64,000 nt of DNA from Streptomyces sp. NBC_00271 (GTDB taxonomy: Bacteria > Actinomycetota > Actinomycetes > Streptomycetales > Streptomycetaceae). A model generated the notes under the pieces. That model was not told where the DNA came from. It ran no database searches and saw only the letters and a list, made by a program, of their open reading frames with translations. Where the stretch lies: contig NZ_CP108070.1 of the NCBI RefSeq assembly GCF_036178845.1, positions 7,006,001-7,070,000 of the forward strand, read 5' to 3'. Below are positions 46,491 to 55,539 of this stretch, piece after piece. Position 1 is the stretch's first letter. Every line of letters begins with the position of its first letter. Position numbers and translations under genes: made by a program.

Positions 46491-46644
46491 CCAACCCGGG
46501 CGGCCCCGAATGGAGACCGGCTGCCTGAACAACGCGCTGATCAGGGCGTTTACTGCCAGTGCCCACTGGCGCGGTGTGTGCAGTCGGTGAAAGCGGGTTA
46601 CCAACGGGTACCCAAAGCCCCCGCTCCGTCATACGCTGCGCCTC

Positions 46645-48282
46645 ATGACGGACTCGCAGGCCTCGGAAATCACCGGCACGGTCAAGTCGGAAAAGACCGG
46701 CACCAACCCCCTCGCCCCCGCCCCCGTGGGCGCCCGCACCGCCGCCGACGTGGTCACGCCCGAGCTGGTCGCGCAGCTCACCAAGGGTGTCGTCGGCTCC
46801 GGGCGGACCGCCAACCACACCCCGTTCACCGGCGAGAAGCTGGCCGACCTGCCCGAGTCCACCCCCGAGGACGTACGGGAGGCCTTCGAGCGGGCCCGTA
46901 AGGCGCAGGTCGCCTGGGGTGCCACGCCCGTACGGCAGCGCGCCGCCGTCCTGCTCCGCTTCCACGACCTGGTGCTCGCCCGCCAGGCCGAGGTGCTCGA
47001 CCTCATCCAGCTGGAGACCGGCAAGGCCCGGCTGCACGCGCACGAAGAGGTGCAGGCCGTCGTCGTGGCCGCCCGCCACTACGGCAGGAAGGCTCCCGCC
47101 TACCTCCGCCCCAAGCGGCACGCCGGGGCCATGCCCACCCTCACCAAGGTCACCGAACTGCGCCACCCGCGCGGTGTCGTGGGCCAGATCGCGCCCTGGA
47201 ACTACCCCCTCGAACTCTCCGTCGGCGACGCGCTCCCGGCCTTCGTCGCGGGCAACGCGGTCGTCATGAAGCCGGACACCGAGACCTGCCTCACCGCCCT
47301 GTGGGCGCGCGATCTGCTCGTCGAGGCCGGGCTGCCCGCCGAGGTCTTCCAGGTCGTCATCGGGGACGGTCCGGTCGTCGGGCCGGAGGTCGTCAAGCAC
47401 GCCGACTACGTCTCCTTCACCGGGTCCACCCGGACCGGCCGCGAGGTCGCCCAGGGTGCCGCCGCCCGGCTCGTCGGCGTCTCCCTCGAGCTCGGCGGCA
47501 AGAACGCGATGGTGGTCCTGGAGGACGCCGACATCGACAAGGCCGCCGCGGGCGCCGTCCGCGCCTGCTTCTCCTCCGCGGGCCAGCTCTGCATCTCCAT
47601 CGAGCGCTTGTACGTCCACGAGTCCGTCGCCGACGCGTTCGCGGAGCGCTTCGCCGCCCGGACCAAGGCCATGCGGCTCGGCACCTCCCTCGCCTACGGC
47701 GCCGACATGGGCTCGCTGGTGGGGGAGCGGCAACTGGAGACCGTGACCCGGCATGTGGAGGAGGCGGTCGCGAAGGGCGCGAAGGTCGTCGCCGGTGGCG
47801 TCGCCCGCCCCGACATCGGCCCCTACTTCTTCGAGCCCACCATCCTCGACGGCGTGGAAGCCCCCATGGCCGTCTGCAACGAGGAGACCTTCGGGCCCGT
47901 CGTCTCCCTCTACCGCTTCAAGACGGACGACGAGGTCGTCGAACTCGCCAACTCCACGTCGTACGGCCTCAACTCCTCCGTCTGGACGAAGGACGGGCGG
48001 CGCGGACGCGCGGTCGCGGCGCGGCTGCGCACCGGCACGGTCAACGTCAACGAGGGATACGCGCCCGCGTACGGCAGTGTCCAGTCGCCGATGGGCGGCA
48101 TGAAGGACTCCGGCCTCGGCCGCCGGCACGGCTCCGAGGGCATCCTCAAGTACACCGAGGCACAGACCGTCGCCCAGCAGCGGCTGCTGCCGATGGCGCC
48201 CTCGCTCGGCATGGACGACGAGAAGTACGCGCAGTTCATGAGCCGCAGCCTGAGGGTGATGAAGGCGCTCCGGCTGCGATAA
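46645..48282 (+). CDS. gabD2: Succinate-semialdehyde dehydrogenase
   Basis: A 545-aa aldehyde dehydrogenase of the NADP-type succinate-semialdehyde dehydrogenase group. It has the cofactor-binding PWNYPLELSVGDALPAF and VVMKPDTET, the catalytic Glu in LELGGKNAMVV, and the catalytic Cys in SSAGQLCISIERL. The C-terminal EGYAPAYGSVQSPMGGMKDS is conserved. It oxidises succinate semialdehyde (from GABA or polyamine breakdown) to succinate; aldehyde specificity is inferred. A GGTTACC-AAC-GGGTACC imperfect inverted repeat at 46596-46612 lies 30-50 bp upstream and could be an operator. It starts at ATG 46645 with a weak ribosome-binding site. Confidence 0.88.
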   Translation: MTDSQASEITGTVKSEKTGTNPLAPAPVGARTAADVVTPELVAQLTKGVVGSGRTANHTPFTGEKLADLPESTPEDVREAFERARKAQVAWGATPVRQRAAVLLRFHDLVLARQAEVLDLIQLETGKARLHAHEEVQAVVVAARHYGRKAPAYLRPKRHAGAMPTLTKVTELRHPRGVVGQIAPWNYPLELSVGDALPAFVAGNAVVMKPDTETCLTALWARDLLVEAGLPAEVFQVVIGDGPVVGPEVVKHADYVSFTGSTRTGREVAQGAAARLVGVSLELGGKNAMVVLEDADIDKAAAGAVRACFSSAGQLCISIERLYVHESVADAFAERFAARTKAMRLGTSLAYGADMGSLVGERQLETVTRHVEEAVAKGAKVVAGGVARPDIGPYFFEPTILDGVEAPMAVCNEETFGPVVSLYRFKTDDEVVELANSTSYGLNSSVWTKDGRRGRAVAARLRTGTVNVNEGYAPAYGSVQSPMGGMKDSGLGRRHGSEGILKYTEAQTVAQQRLLPMAPSLGMDDEKYAQFMSRSLRVMKALRLR

Positions 48283-48363
48283 GGGCCCCGGCAAGGGCTC
48301 CGCCGTGGGCTCCGCCAAGGGCTCCGTCAGGCCGCACCACGTTCTCAATGAGGAGAGCAGCAC

Positions 48364-50169
48364 GTGTCACAGGAGAACTCCGTCCACAACCCGGACGACA
48401 CCGCGTACGACTACGACGTCATCGTCGTCGGCTCCGGCTTCGGTGGCTCGGTCACGGCCCTCAGGCTCACCGAAAAGGGCTACCGCGTAGGCGTGTTGGA
48501 AGCGGGTCGTCGCTTCACCCGTGACGCGCTGCCCAAGAACTCCTGGGACATCAAGAACTACCTGTGGGCGCCGGCGCTCGGCATGTACGGCATTCAGCGC
48601 ATCCATCTGCTGGGCAACGTCATGGTGCTGGCGGGCGCCGGAGTCGGCGGCGGCTCCCTGAACTACGCCAACACCCTCTACGTACCGCCGAAGGCCTTCT
48701 TCGACGACCCGCAGTGGAAGGACATCACCGACTGGCAGGCGGAGCTGAAGCCGTACTACGACCAGGCCCGCCGCATGCTCGGTGTGCGGCTCAACCCGAC
48801 GATGACCCCCTCCGACGTCCATCTCAAGGCGGCCGCGCAGCGGATGGGCGTCGGCGACACCTTCCACATGGCGCCGGTCGGCGTCTTCTTCGGCGACGGG
48901 CAGGACGCGGACGGCACGGCGAAGGCCGGGCCCGGCGGTGAGGTGGAGGACCCCTACTTCGGGGGCGCCGGACCCGCCCGCAAGGCGTGCACCGAGTGCG
49001 GCGAGTGCATGACCGGCTGCCGGCACGGCGCGAAGAACACCCTCAACGAGAACTACCTGTACCTGGCGGAGAAGGCGGGCGCGGTCGTGCACCCGATGAC
49101 CACCGTCGTGTCCGTCATGGACGACTCGCAGGGCGGATACGCCGTCGCCACCCTGCCCACGGACGAGAAACGCAAGGGCGCGGGGCGGACGCTCAAGGCG
49201 CGCAGGGTCGTCATCGCCGCGGGTACCTACGGCACGCAGACACTGCTGCACCGGATGAAGGCGGGCGGCCAACTGCCGTACCTCTCCCCGAGGCTGGGCG
49301 AGCTGACCCGCACCAACTCGGAGGCGCTGGTGGGCGCGCAGACCGACAACCGTCGCTACCGCAAGGCGCACGGCACGCCCAAGGCCGACTTCACCCAGGG
49401 TGTCGCCATCACCTCCTCGATCCACCCGGACGCGAACACCCACATCGAGCCCGTCCGCTACGGCAAGGGCTCGAACGCCATGGGTGGCCTGTCCATCCTC
49501 CAGGTCCCGTACGCGGAGGGCTCGTCGAGGGTGGCGGGATGGCTGGTGAACGCGGCGAAGCACCCGCTCCTCGTGCTTCGCTCGCTCTCCAACCGCCGCT
49601 GGTCCGAGCGGACCATCATCGGTCTGGTGATGCAGTCGCTGGACAACTCCCTGACGACCTACCTGAAGCCGAAGGGCGCGGGGAAGGGTCTGCTGACGGC
49701 CCGGCAGGGTCACGGCGCGCCCAACCCCAAGCAGATCAGGGCCGCGTCCGAGGCCGCGTCCGCCGTCGCCGCGGAGATCAACGGGTTCGCGGGCAGCAAC
49801 GTGGGCGAGCTGATGGGGACGCCGCTGACCGCGCACTTCCTGGGCGGCTGCCCGATCGGCGACTCCCGGGAGACCGGCGTGATCGACCCGTACCACCGGC
49901 TGTACGGCCACCCGGGCATCTCCGTCGTCGATGGCGCCGCGGTCTCCGCGAACCTCGGGGTGAACCCGTCGCTCACCATCACCGCCCAGGCCGAACGCGC
50001 GATGTCGTACTGGCCCAACAAGGGCGAGGCGGACCCGCGTCCGGCGCCGGGAGCGGCATACGAGCGTCTGAAGCCGGTCGAGCCCCGCGACCCGGCGGTG
50101 CCCGCGGACGCCTTCGGCGCGCTGCGGCTGCCGTTCCTGGGGATGCCTACGGTGCCGCCGAAACCGTAA
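48364..50169 (+). CDS. GMC-family FAD oxidoreductase (cholesterol-oxidase-like) with Cys cluster
   Basis: A 601-aa flavoprotein: FAD loop YDVIVVGSGFGGSVTALRL, then AGVGGGSLNYANTLYVPPK, and the C-terminal GMC His/Asn region near LGGCPIGDS and HPGISVVDGAAVSANLGVNP. Between them is CTECGECMTGCRHGAKNTL (about residue 210), a CxxCxxCxxxC group resembling an iron-sulfur site. The same layout is recalled for ChoD of Mycobacterium tuberculosis, which also lies beside guaB2-guaB3. Steroid or hydroxyl-compound oxidation is possible; no sterol genes are near. GTG 48364 follows GAGGAG. A strong terminator follows. Confidence 0.86.
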   Translation: MSQENSVHNPDDTAYDYDVIVVGSGFGGSVTALRLTEKGYRVGVLEAGRRFTRDALPKNSWDIKNYLWAPALGMYGIQRIHLLGNVMVLAGAGVGGGSLNYANTLYVPPKAFFDDPQWKDITDWQAELKPYYDQARRMLGVRLNPTMTPSDVHLKAAAQRMGVGDTFHMAPVGVFFGDGQDADGTAKAGPGGEVEDPYFGGAGPARKACTECGECMTGCRHGAKNTLNENYLYLAEKAGAVVHPMTTVVSVMDDSQGGYAVATLPTDEKRKGAGRTLKARRVVIAAGTYGTQTLLHRMKAGGQLPYLSPRLGELTRTNSEALVGAQTDNRRYRKAHGTPKADFTQGVAITSSIHPDANTHIEPVRYGKGSNAMGGLSILQVPYAEGSSRVAGWLVNAAKHPLLVLRSLSNRRWSERTIIGLVMQSLDNSLTTYLKPKGAGKGLLTARQGHGAPNPKQIRAASEAASAVAAEINGFAGSNVGELMGTPLTAHFLGGCPIGDSRETGVIDPYHRLYGHPGISVVDGAAVSANLGVNPSLTITAQAERAMSYWPNKGEADPRPAPGAAYERLKPVEPRDPAVPADAFGALRLPFLGMPTVPPKP

Positions 50170-50184
50170 CTCCGTCTCCGGATA

Positions 50185-50226
50185 CGAGAAGGACCCGCAC
50201 CCCCCTCCGAGTGCGGGTCCTTCTCG
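50185..50226. terminator. Bidirectional terminator after GMC oxidoreductase
   Basis: A 16-bp perfect stem, CGAGAAGGACCCGCAC against GTGCGGGTCCTTCTCG, with a C-rich 10-nt loop, between the convergent stops at 50169 and 50267. Confidence 0.85.
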
Positions 50227-50266
50227 TAGCTGTAGCTCTATCCGTACCTACTGGCCCACTGGCTGC

Positions 50267-51247
50267 TTACGCGGTGGCGTCGACCGACTTGCGGCGACGC
50301 ACCACGAACACCGCACCCGCACCGGCGACGACGGCGATGCCACCGGCGAGCGCGATCATCGGCAGGGCGGAGCTGGAGCCGGTCTCGGCGAGGCTGCCGT
50401 TGACCTCAGGGGTGTTGCCCTTGTCGGCCGGCTTGTCCGAGACCGGAACCTTGCCGCCTTCCTGCGGCTTGGTGCCATCGGTGTCGGTACCCGAGGAGAC
50501 GATCTGGAACTTGTACGCGACCTCGCCGAAGCCCGTGCACTGGCCGTCCGTGTCGCCGTAGATGCTGGCGCCGAGCGAGAAGCCGGCGCCGACCGGGGCG
50601 CTGGACTTCACGTTGATACGGAGCGGGATGTCGACCTCGTAGTCGGGCTTCAGCTCGTCGGTGTAGCCGACGAAACCGACCGCGTAACCCTCGGAGTCGA
50701 CGTCCTCCCAGGCCTTGGTGTCCTCGTTGTACGCCTGGAGCTGGACCTTCTTGCTCTGGAAGAGGTCGTCGCCCGCCTTGTCGGAGGACGCGCCGGCGAA
50801 GAAGCCGAGCTCGTTCAGCGTGGACTTGGAGTTGTTGAGCACGTTCAGGGAGAACTTGTGCCAACCACTGCCCGCCGCGATCTTGCCGGGCAGGCCGGAG
50901 ATGGAGACGTCGACCTTGGAGTCCTGGCACTCGGACGGCTCGGGCTCCGGCGTGTCGGACGGCTCCGGCGACGTGGTGCTCGGCGCGGGGGTCGCGGAGG
51001 TCGTGGTGGTGGCGGTGGCGGTGGCGCTCGGCTTCGGAGTGGTCTCGGTCGCCGACGCGGACGGCGTCTCGGAGGGCGCGGGAGTGGTCTCGGTCGGGGT
51101 CGCCGACGCGGGCTCGCTCGCGGTCTCGGACACCGTCGCGGTGGGGGAGGGGGTCTCCTCCGCGAACGCGGCCGGCGCCGAAAGCAGCGCCAGAGGGGCT
51201 ATTGCTGCCGTTGCGGCCGCCAGGGCCATGGCACGGCGAAGCTTCAT
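50267..51247 (-). CDS. Sortase-anchored surface protein (LAETG) with Thr/Pro/Glu-rich stalk
   Basis: A 326-aa cell-wall protein. It begins with a signal peptide (RRAMALAAATAAIAPLALLS, cut near FAEE), then about 85 residues of Thr/Ser/Pro/Glu repeats, a folded domain (SKVDVSISGLPGKIAAGSGW ... NDLFQSKKVQLQAY region) and a C-terminal sorting signal: LAETG, hydrophobic helix, RRRK. LAxTG is the motif used by class E sortases of Streptomyces. Two Cys (in SECQDSKVD and DGQCTGFGE) may form a disulfide. ATG 51247 is preferred over upstream frames. Function unknown; similar proteins are adhesin-like. Confidence 0.87.
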   Translation of the reverse strand: MKLRRAMALAAATAAIAPLALLSAPAAFAEETPSPTATVSETASEPASATPTETTPAPSETPSASATETTPKPSATATATTTTSATPAPSTTSPEPSDTPEPEPSECQDSKVDVSISGLPGKIAAGSGWHKFSLNVLNNSKSTLNELGFFAGASSDKAGDDLFQSKKVQLQAYNEDTKAWEDVDSEGYAVGFVGYTDELKPDYEVDIPLRINVKSSAPVGAGFSLGASIYGDTDGQCTGFGEVAYKFQIVSSGTDTDGTKPQEGGKVPVSDKPADKGNTPEVNGSLAETGSSSALPMIALAGGIAVVAGAGAVFVVRRRKSVDATA

Positions 51248-51472
51248 GAAGACCTCGGAAAGTCCGGTGTACCGCTGTGTCGCGGTACGCGTATGGGGTG
51301 AGGCCTCCGCGTGTGGGGCGCGGGTGTGGCCGTTGGTTCTGCAGGTGTGACCCGCGAAGCCTGTGAACGGTTGTGTCTTCACTCACGGAATTCTTATGTG
51401 GGCTGTGTCACACACCGATCTGGACGGATCTGCCTTGTGTACAGGCTTTCGATCCACTTAGAACTGATCCTC

Positions 51473-52678
51473 GTGTCTGACAAGCAGCCCGAAGAGGCGG
51501 GGGAGTCCGGGGAGTTCGAGCAACCCTCCGTCCCCGACGACGTGTGGGAGCGGTTCGCCCGCGACACCGAACATGACATCCGCAGTTCGGCGCCGAAGGA
51601 GCCGTCCGCCCGGGCGCGCATGGTGACCGAACGGCTCCGGCAGAAGGACGCCAAGGGCGCCCAGCCGGAGGGGTGGCGAACGGGTCCGGCCTGGCGGGAG
51701 ATGGACGGGCGCGCGTCCCGTCGGCGCCGGCTGTGGGCGATCCTCGGCGTGCCCGTCGCGATCGCCGTGGCGCTGGTGGCGGTCAAGCCCTCGCTGTTGC
51801 CGGGCGACCCCTTCGGCACGTCGTCCGGTACGCCGTCAGGGGGTGCGTCCGCCGCCGCGCTGCCCGCCGAGACCGCGCCTCCGACCGCCGCTCCCTCCAG
51901 CGCCGCGCCCGACACGCCCACCCTCGACAGGCCGTTCGCCGGCTCGCCCGCCGAGCGCTGGGCCGACGGTGCCGCCGCCATCGTCGTACCGAAGGCGACG
52001 CCGGTCGGTACGTTCACGAGCGCGCAGGTGGCCGCGGCCCTGAAGCAGGCGAAGACCCTGCTCGTCGGCGCGAACCTGAACCCGGGGACCCTGCGTGGCG
52101 AGCGCCCCGAGAGCGTGCTCGCGCTCCTCGACCCGAAGCAGCCCCGCATGCTCGACGACGTGAACAGCTGGCTGCGCGCGCCGGGGAAGAAGCACGATCC
52201 GCTGTTGCTCTTCAGCCGGTTCGACCCGGCCGAGGTGCGGCCGGCCGGGGATGTGGTCAAGGTCCGGGGCCGGACGACGTTCAAGGCGGGCGCACACGCG
52301 TCCGTCGCCATCCACATGGACTACACCTTCGTCTACCCCCTGATCCAGGCGGACCAGGCATCGAAGGCGTCGGGGGCGACGGAGACGTCCGGGGCGTCGA
52401 CCGAAGTGGCCCGCACCATCGTGCGCCGCGTCCTCGACCTCGAACTCCTCGACCCGCGGAAGTACCAGGCCACTCCCGGCAAGCTGTCGATCACCCGGTA
52501 CGACCAGGACCTCGGCAACACCGCCTGCGACGTCTACGACGGTTTCCTGCACCCCCAGTTCGTCTCGGCCGCCCCCACCGGCGCGCCTCCGACGGGGCCC
52601 ACGACCGATCCGTACGACCGCAGCCGGGACATCCGGCACTCCGGCACGGAGACGTGCGGCACGGTGTCCCGCACCTGA
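51473..52678 (+). CDS. Single-span membrane-anchored hypothetical protein
   Basis: A 401-aa protein. It has a cytoplasmic head of about 85 residues rich in Glu/Arg (SGEFEQPSVPDDVWERFARD), one membrane helix (LWAILGVPVAIAVALVAVKP), a Thr/Ala/Pro stalk and a large external domain with FTSAQVAAALKQAKTLLVGA and KVRGRTTFKAGAHASVAIHM. Two Cys near the end (TACDVYDGF and ETCGTVS) suggest a disulfide. The GTG 51473 start has a weak ribosome-binding site. The domain resembles a large Streptomyces-specific uncharacterised family; no function can be assigned. It is divergent from the LAETG gene. Confidence 0.78.
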   Translation: MSDKQPEEAGESGEFEQPSVPDDVWERFARDTEHDIRSSAPKEPSARARMVTERLRQKDAKGAQPEGWRTGPAWREMDGRASRRRRLWAILGVPVAIAVALVAVKPSLLPGDPFGTSSGTPSGGASAAALPAETAPPTAAPSSAAPDTPTLDRPFAGSPAERWADGAAAIVVPKATPVGTFTSAQVAAALKQAKTLLVGANLNPGTLRGERPESVLALLDPKQPRMLDDVNSWLRAPGKKHDPLLLFSRFDPAEVRPAGDVVKVRGRTTFKAGAHASVAIHMDYTFVYPLIQADQASKASGATETSGASTEVARTIVRRVLDLELLDPRKYQATPGKLSITRYDQDLGNTACDVYDGFLHPQFVSAAPTGAPPTGPTTDPYDRSRDIRHSGTETCGTVSRT

Positions 52679-52697
52679 CGGGATCCGACGGGCGTGC

Positions 52698-52733
52698 GAA
52701 GGGCCCCGCGGGACGGAGACCGCGGGGCCCTTC
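52698..52733. terminator. Terminator after the membrane-anchored hypothetical
   Basis: GAAGGGCCCCGCGG pairs with CCGCGGGGCCCTTC around an 8-nt loop, then TTCG, 20 bp after the stop. From here to 53171 (about 440 bp) I see no gene or recognisable element. Confidence 0.85.
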
Positions 52734-53171
52734 TTCGCCAGCACCGACGTCAGGGCAGCGCCGGTGCTTGGGGAGCGGCGCCGGGGGGTGCGCCGCGGGT
52801 CTCGGTACGAACATGGGGGTACGGGACTGGGACCGTGGAGCGGAGCGGAACCCAGAGCCTGGGGGTGCGCTCGGGCCGTCGAACAGATTCCGTCGATCAG
52901 ATTCCGTCGGACGGCCCCGGGCGTCCCCGGAGCCGACCGTTCTCTTGAGTGACCGGGCTGCTGTCCCCTGCCGTCCGGTCACACCCCTGGGACGAGGTCC
53001 CACGACGTACGGCACGATCCGTACGTCTCATCGCCCCAGTGGAGCCACGCGTGGTTCTTTCGGGCCCGCCCCTGGCTGGCACGGACACCGGGACCAACGA
53101 AGTCCGCGGCGCCCCGGTCACGCGCCGTACGGGTGAGAGGGCATGCGTACGTGCGTGCGTCGCGTACGGGG

Positions 53172-53456
53172 TCAGACGCGGCCGCGGCACAGCTCCAGCA
53201 GCGTCATGGCGAGCGAGGTGCCGGGCTTGCCGAGCGCGTCCCGGAAGTGGGCGAGGATCTCCATCTCGCGCGAGAGGTTCACCCGGCGGCCACCGGACTC
53301 GATCCGGGCCTCCTGGATCACCTTCGACACGGCCATCCGTTCCTGGACGAGGCCGATGATCCGGTCGTCGAGGGCATCGATGCGTTCGCGGGCGCCGGTG
53401 ATCACGTCTGCGGCCTCGTCGGTACGGGCGCCGGTCTTGTCGAGTACGTCGGCCAT
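53172..53456 (-). CDS. Chorismate mutase (AroQ fold)
   Basis: A 94-aa helical enzyme that converts chorismate to prephenate, the first step toward Phe and Tyr. The active-site Arg is in ARERIDALDDRII (first helix), with QERMAVSKVIQEARIESG and NLSREMEILAHF carrying the Lys/Arg/Glu contacts of the AroQ fold. ATG 53456 has GAGGAG 5 bases upstream. It is a stand-alone enzyme without a prephenate dehydratase fusion, common in actinobacteria. A Phe/Tyr-coding short frame and a strong hairpin occupy its leader (53514-53635), suggesting control by aromatic amino acid supply. Confidence 0.9.
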   Translation of the reverse strand: MADVLDKTGARTDEAADVITGARERIDALDDRIIGLVQERMAVSKVIQEARIESGGRRVNLSREMEILAHFRDALGKPGTSLAMTLLELCRGRV

Positions 53457-53513
53457 GGTGGGCTCCTCTTGGGATGAGGTGCCCCGGATCGGCAGGACCC
53501 GGAAACGACAGAA

Positions 53514-53538
53514 GCCCCGGGCCTTGTCGGCCCGGGGC
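53514..53538 (-). promoter_or_regulatory. Terminator hairpin in chorismate mutase leader (candidate attenuator)
   Basis: On the minus strand, GCCCCGGGCC pairs with GGCCCGGGGC around GACAA, then TTCTGTCGTTTCC. It sits between the leader ORF and the gene, 58 nt before the start. GGGCCG in its 5' arm can instead pair with CGGCCC in the leader ORF (53591-53596), an antiterminator. A further hairpin inside the ORF (53581-53602) could serve as the pause stem. Confidence 0.55.
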
Positions 53539-53563
53539 GCCTGGGAAGTCGCTTGTCAGTTGC

Positions 53564-53635
53564 TCAAGCAGCACGACCATGGCAGCCGGTGGGCCGGTTG
53601 CCATAGGTAAACAGGAAGGTCGCCTGCGTGAGCAT
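53564..53635 (-). CDS. Candidate leader peptide, Phe/Tyr-rich, of chorismate mutase
   Basis: A 23-codon frame, MLTQATFLFTYGNRPTGCHG plus RAA, with Phe7, Phe9 and Tyr11 clustered. It ends 26 nt before the GC hairpin at 53514-53538. Its ATG lies at the expected transcription start of a promoter at 53642-53671, so it would be translated without a leader, as is common for actinobacterial leader peptides. Ribosome stalling at the aromatic codons when Phe/Tyr-tRNA is scarce could free the antiterminator pairing. Inferred from sequence alone. Confidence 0.5.
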   Translation of the reverse strand: MLTQATFLFTYGNRPTGCHGRAA

Positions 53636-53641
53636 GCAAGC

Positions 53642-53671
53642 AGTATGCCCACAGGGCCGTGCCACGTCCAA
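53642..53671 (-). promoter_or_regulatory. Candidate promoter for the chorismate mutase leader
   Basis: On the minus strand TTGGAC (-35, 53666-53671), 18 nt, CATACT (-10, 53642-53647). The start point would fall at or next to the ATG of the leader peptide at 53635. Confidence 0.5.
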
Positions 53672-53766
53672 GCGGGTTCGGATACTGAGACTCGGACCCA
53701 AGTGCGGGCGGACGGGGCTTCGCCCCGCATTCCCCGCGCCCCTTGAGGGCGCTGGCGCGCGTCTTT

Positions 53767-53832
53767 CAGCCTGTCCGGCGTTCGAGGACGAGACCGTTCA
53801 GGCCGATCGGGGGTTTGGGGGCGGAGCCCCCG
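53767..53832. repeat. Dispersed Streptomyces intergenic repeat, copy 2
   Basis: CAGCCTGTCCGGCGTTCGAG starts a 66-bp block with the same layout as the copy at 18303-18372, ending in a GGGGGC...GCCCCC hairpin. A GC-rich CGGGGCTTCGCCCCG trace of the other repeat class lies just before it (53702-53760). Confidence 0.6.
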
Positions 53833-53949
53833 AGTCGGGAGGGGTCGGGTAGAGGCGGCGGGGGCGGAGAACCCGGTGCAGGCATGCTCGCGTGGACCCC
53901 CGGTAGACTCGATACCCCACACCCCCTGCTCACCGCCGGAAGGCAAACC

Positions 53950-55530
53950 GTGCCAGAAGCGTCCCCCGCCGCCCCCGACACCGTCCTGGTCGTCGACTTC
54001 GGTGCGCAGTACGCCCAGCTCATCGCCCGCCGCGTCCGCGAGGCCCGGGTCTACAGCGAGATCGTGCCGAGCACCATGCCGGTCCAGGAGATGCTCGCCA
54101 AGAACCCGGCGGCGATCATCCTCTCCGGAGGCCCCTCGTCGGTGTACGCCGAGGGCGCCCCCCGCCTCGACCGAGCGATCTTCGAGTCCGGCGTCCCCGT
54201 CTTCGGCATGTGCTACGGCTTCCAGCTGATGGCGACGACCCTCGGCGGCACGGTCGACAACACCGGCGCCCGCGAGTACGGCCGTACGCCCCTGCACGTC
54301 TCCAAGTCCGGATCGACCCTCTTCGAAGGCACCCCGGACGAGCAGTCGGTGTGGATGTCGCACGGCGACGCGTGCAGCGCCGCCCCCGAGGGCTTCACGG
54401 TCACGGCGTCCACGGACGTCGTCCCGGTCGCGGCCTTCGAGAACGACGAGAAGAAGCTGTACGGCGTCCAGCACCACCCGGAGGTCATGCACTCCACGCA
54501 CGGCCAGCAGGTGCTCGAGCACTTCCTGTACCGCGGCGCGGGCCTCACGCCGGACTGGACGACCGGCAACGTCATCGACGAGCAGGTCGCCCTCATCCGC
54601 GAGCAGGTCGGCGACAAGCGCGCCATCTGCGGCCTCTCCGGCGGCGTGGACTCCGCCGTCGCCGCCGCCCTCGTACAGAAGGCCATCGGCTCCCAGCTGA
54701 CCTGCGTGTACGTCGACCACGGCCTGATGCGCAAGGGCGAGACCGAGCAGGTCGAGAAGGACTTCGTGGCCGCGACCGGCGTACAGCTGAAGGTCGTGGA
54801 CGCGCAGGAGCGGTTCCTCAGCGCACTCAAGGGCGTCTCGGACCCCGAGGAGAAGCGGAAGATCATCGGCCGGGAGTTCATCCGGGTCTTCGAGCAGGCC
54901 CAGGCGGAGATCATCGCCGAGGCCGCGGAGGGCGAGGACGTCGCCTTCCTGGTCCAGGGCACGCTCTACCCGGACGTGGTCGAGTCCGGTGGCGGCACCG
55001 GCACGGCCAACATCAAGTCCCACCACAACGTGGGCGGCCTCCCCGAGGACCTCGAGTTCGAGCTCGTCGAGCCGCTGCGCAAGCTGTTCAAGGACGAGGT
55101 CCGGATGGTCGGGCAGGAGCTCGGTCTCCCCGACGAGATCGTCCAGCGCCAGCCCTTCCCGGGCCCGGGCCTCGGCATCCGGATCGTCGGCGAGGTGACG
55201 AAGGAGCGGCTCGACCTGCTCCGCGAGGCGGACGCCATCGCCCGCGAGGAACTCACGGCGGCCGGCCTGGACCGTGACATCTGGCAGTGCCCGGTGGTCC
55301 TGCTCGCGGACGTCCGCAGCGTGGGCGTCCAGGGCGACGGCCGCACGTACGGCCACCCGATCGTGCTGCGCCCCGTCTCCTCCGAGGACGCGATGACCGC
55401 CGACTGGTCCCGCCTCCCGTACGAGGTCCTCGCCAAGATCTCGACCCGCATCACCAACGAGGTCGCGGACGTCAACCGAGTCGTCCTCGACGTCACGAGC
55501 AAGCCCCCGGGCACGATCGAGTGGGAGTAG
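53950..55530 (+). CDS. guaA: GMP synthase (glutamine-hydrolysing)
   Basis: A 526-aa enzyme that aminates XMP to GMP using glutamine. The N-terminal class I amidotransferase domain has the catalytic Cys in GMCYGFQLM and the His/Glu in QHHPEVMHS. The ATP pyrophosphatase domain has the PP-loop [15 protein letters not shown]. The C-terminal dimerisation domain ends with [13 protein letters not shown]. It starts at GTG 53950 ([18 protein letters not shown]). TAGACT at about 53903 may be its -10. It completes the guanine branch with guaB, 26 kb upstream. Confidence 0.97.
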   Translation: MPEASPAAPDTVLVVDFGAQYAQLIARRVREARVYSEIVPSTMPVQEMLAKNPAAIILSGGPSSVYAEGAPRLDRAIFESGVPVFGMCYGFQLMATTLGGTVDNTGAREYGRTPLHVSKSGSTLFEGTPDEQSVWMSHGDACSAAPEGFTVTASTDVVPVAAFENDEKKLYGVQHHPEVMHSTHGQQVLEHFLYRGAGLTPDWTTGNVIDEQVALIREQVGDKRAICGLSGGVDSAVAAALVQKAIGSQLTCVYVDHGLMRKGETEQVEKDFVAATGVQLKVVDAQERFLSALKGVSDPEEKRKIIGREFIRVFEQAQAEIIAEAAEGEDVAFLVQGTLYPDVVESGGGTGTANIKSHHNVGGLPEDLEFELVEPLRKLFKDEVRMVGQELGLPDEIVQRQPFPGPGLGIRIVGEVTKERLDLLREADAIAREELTAAGLDRDIWQCPVVLLADVRSVGVQGDGRTYGHPIVLRPVSSEDAMTADWSRLPYEVLAKISTRITNEVADVNRVVLDVTSKPPGTIEWE

Positions 55531-55539
55531 TCCCACCCC

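Noticed and set aside
52734..53171. Possible small gene between the hypothetical membrane protein and chorismate mutase
   Set aside because: Frames here lack a ribosome-binding site and any domain or signal sequence; the stretch is GC-rich intergenic DNA.
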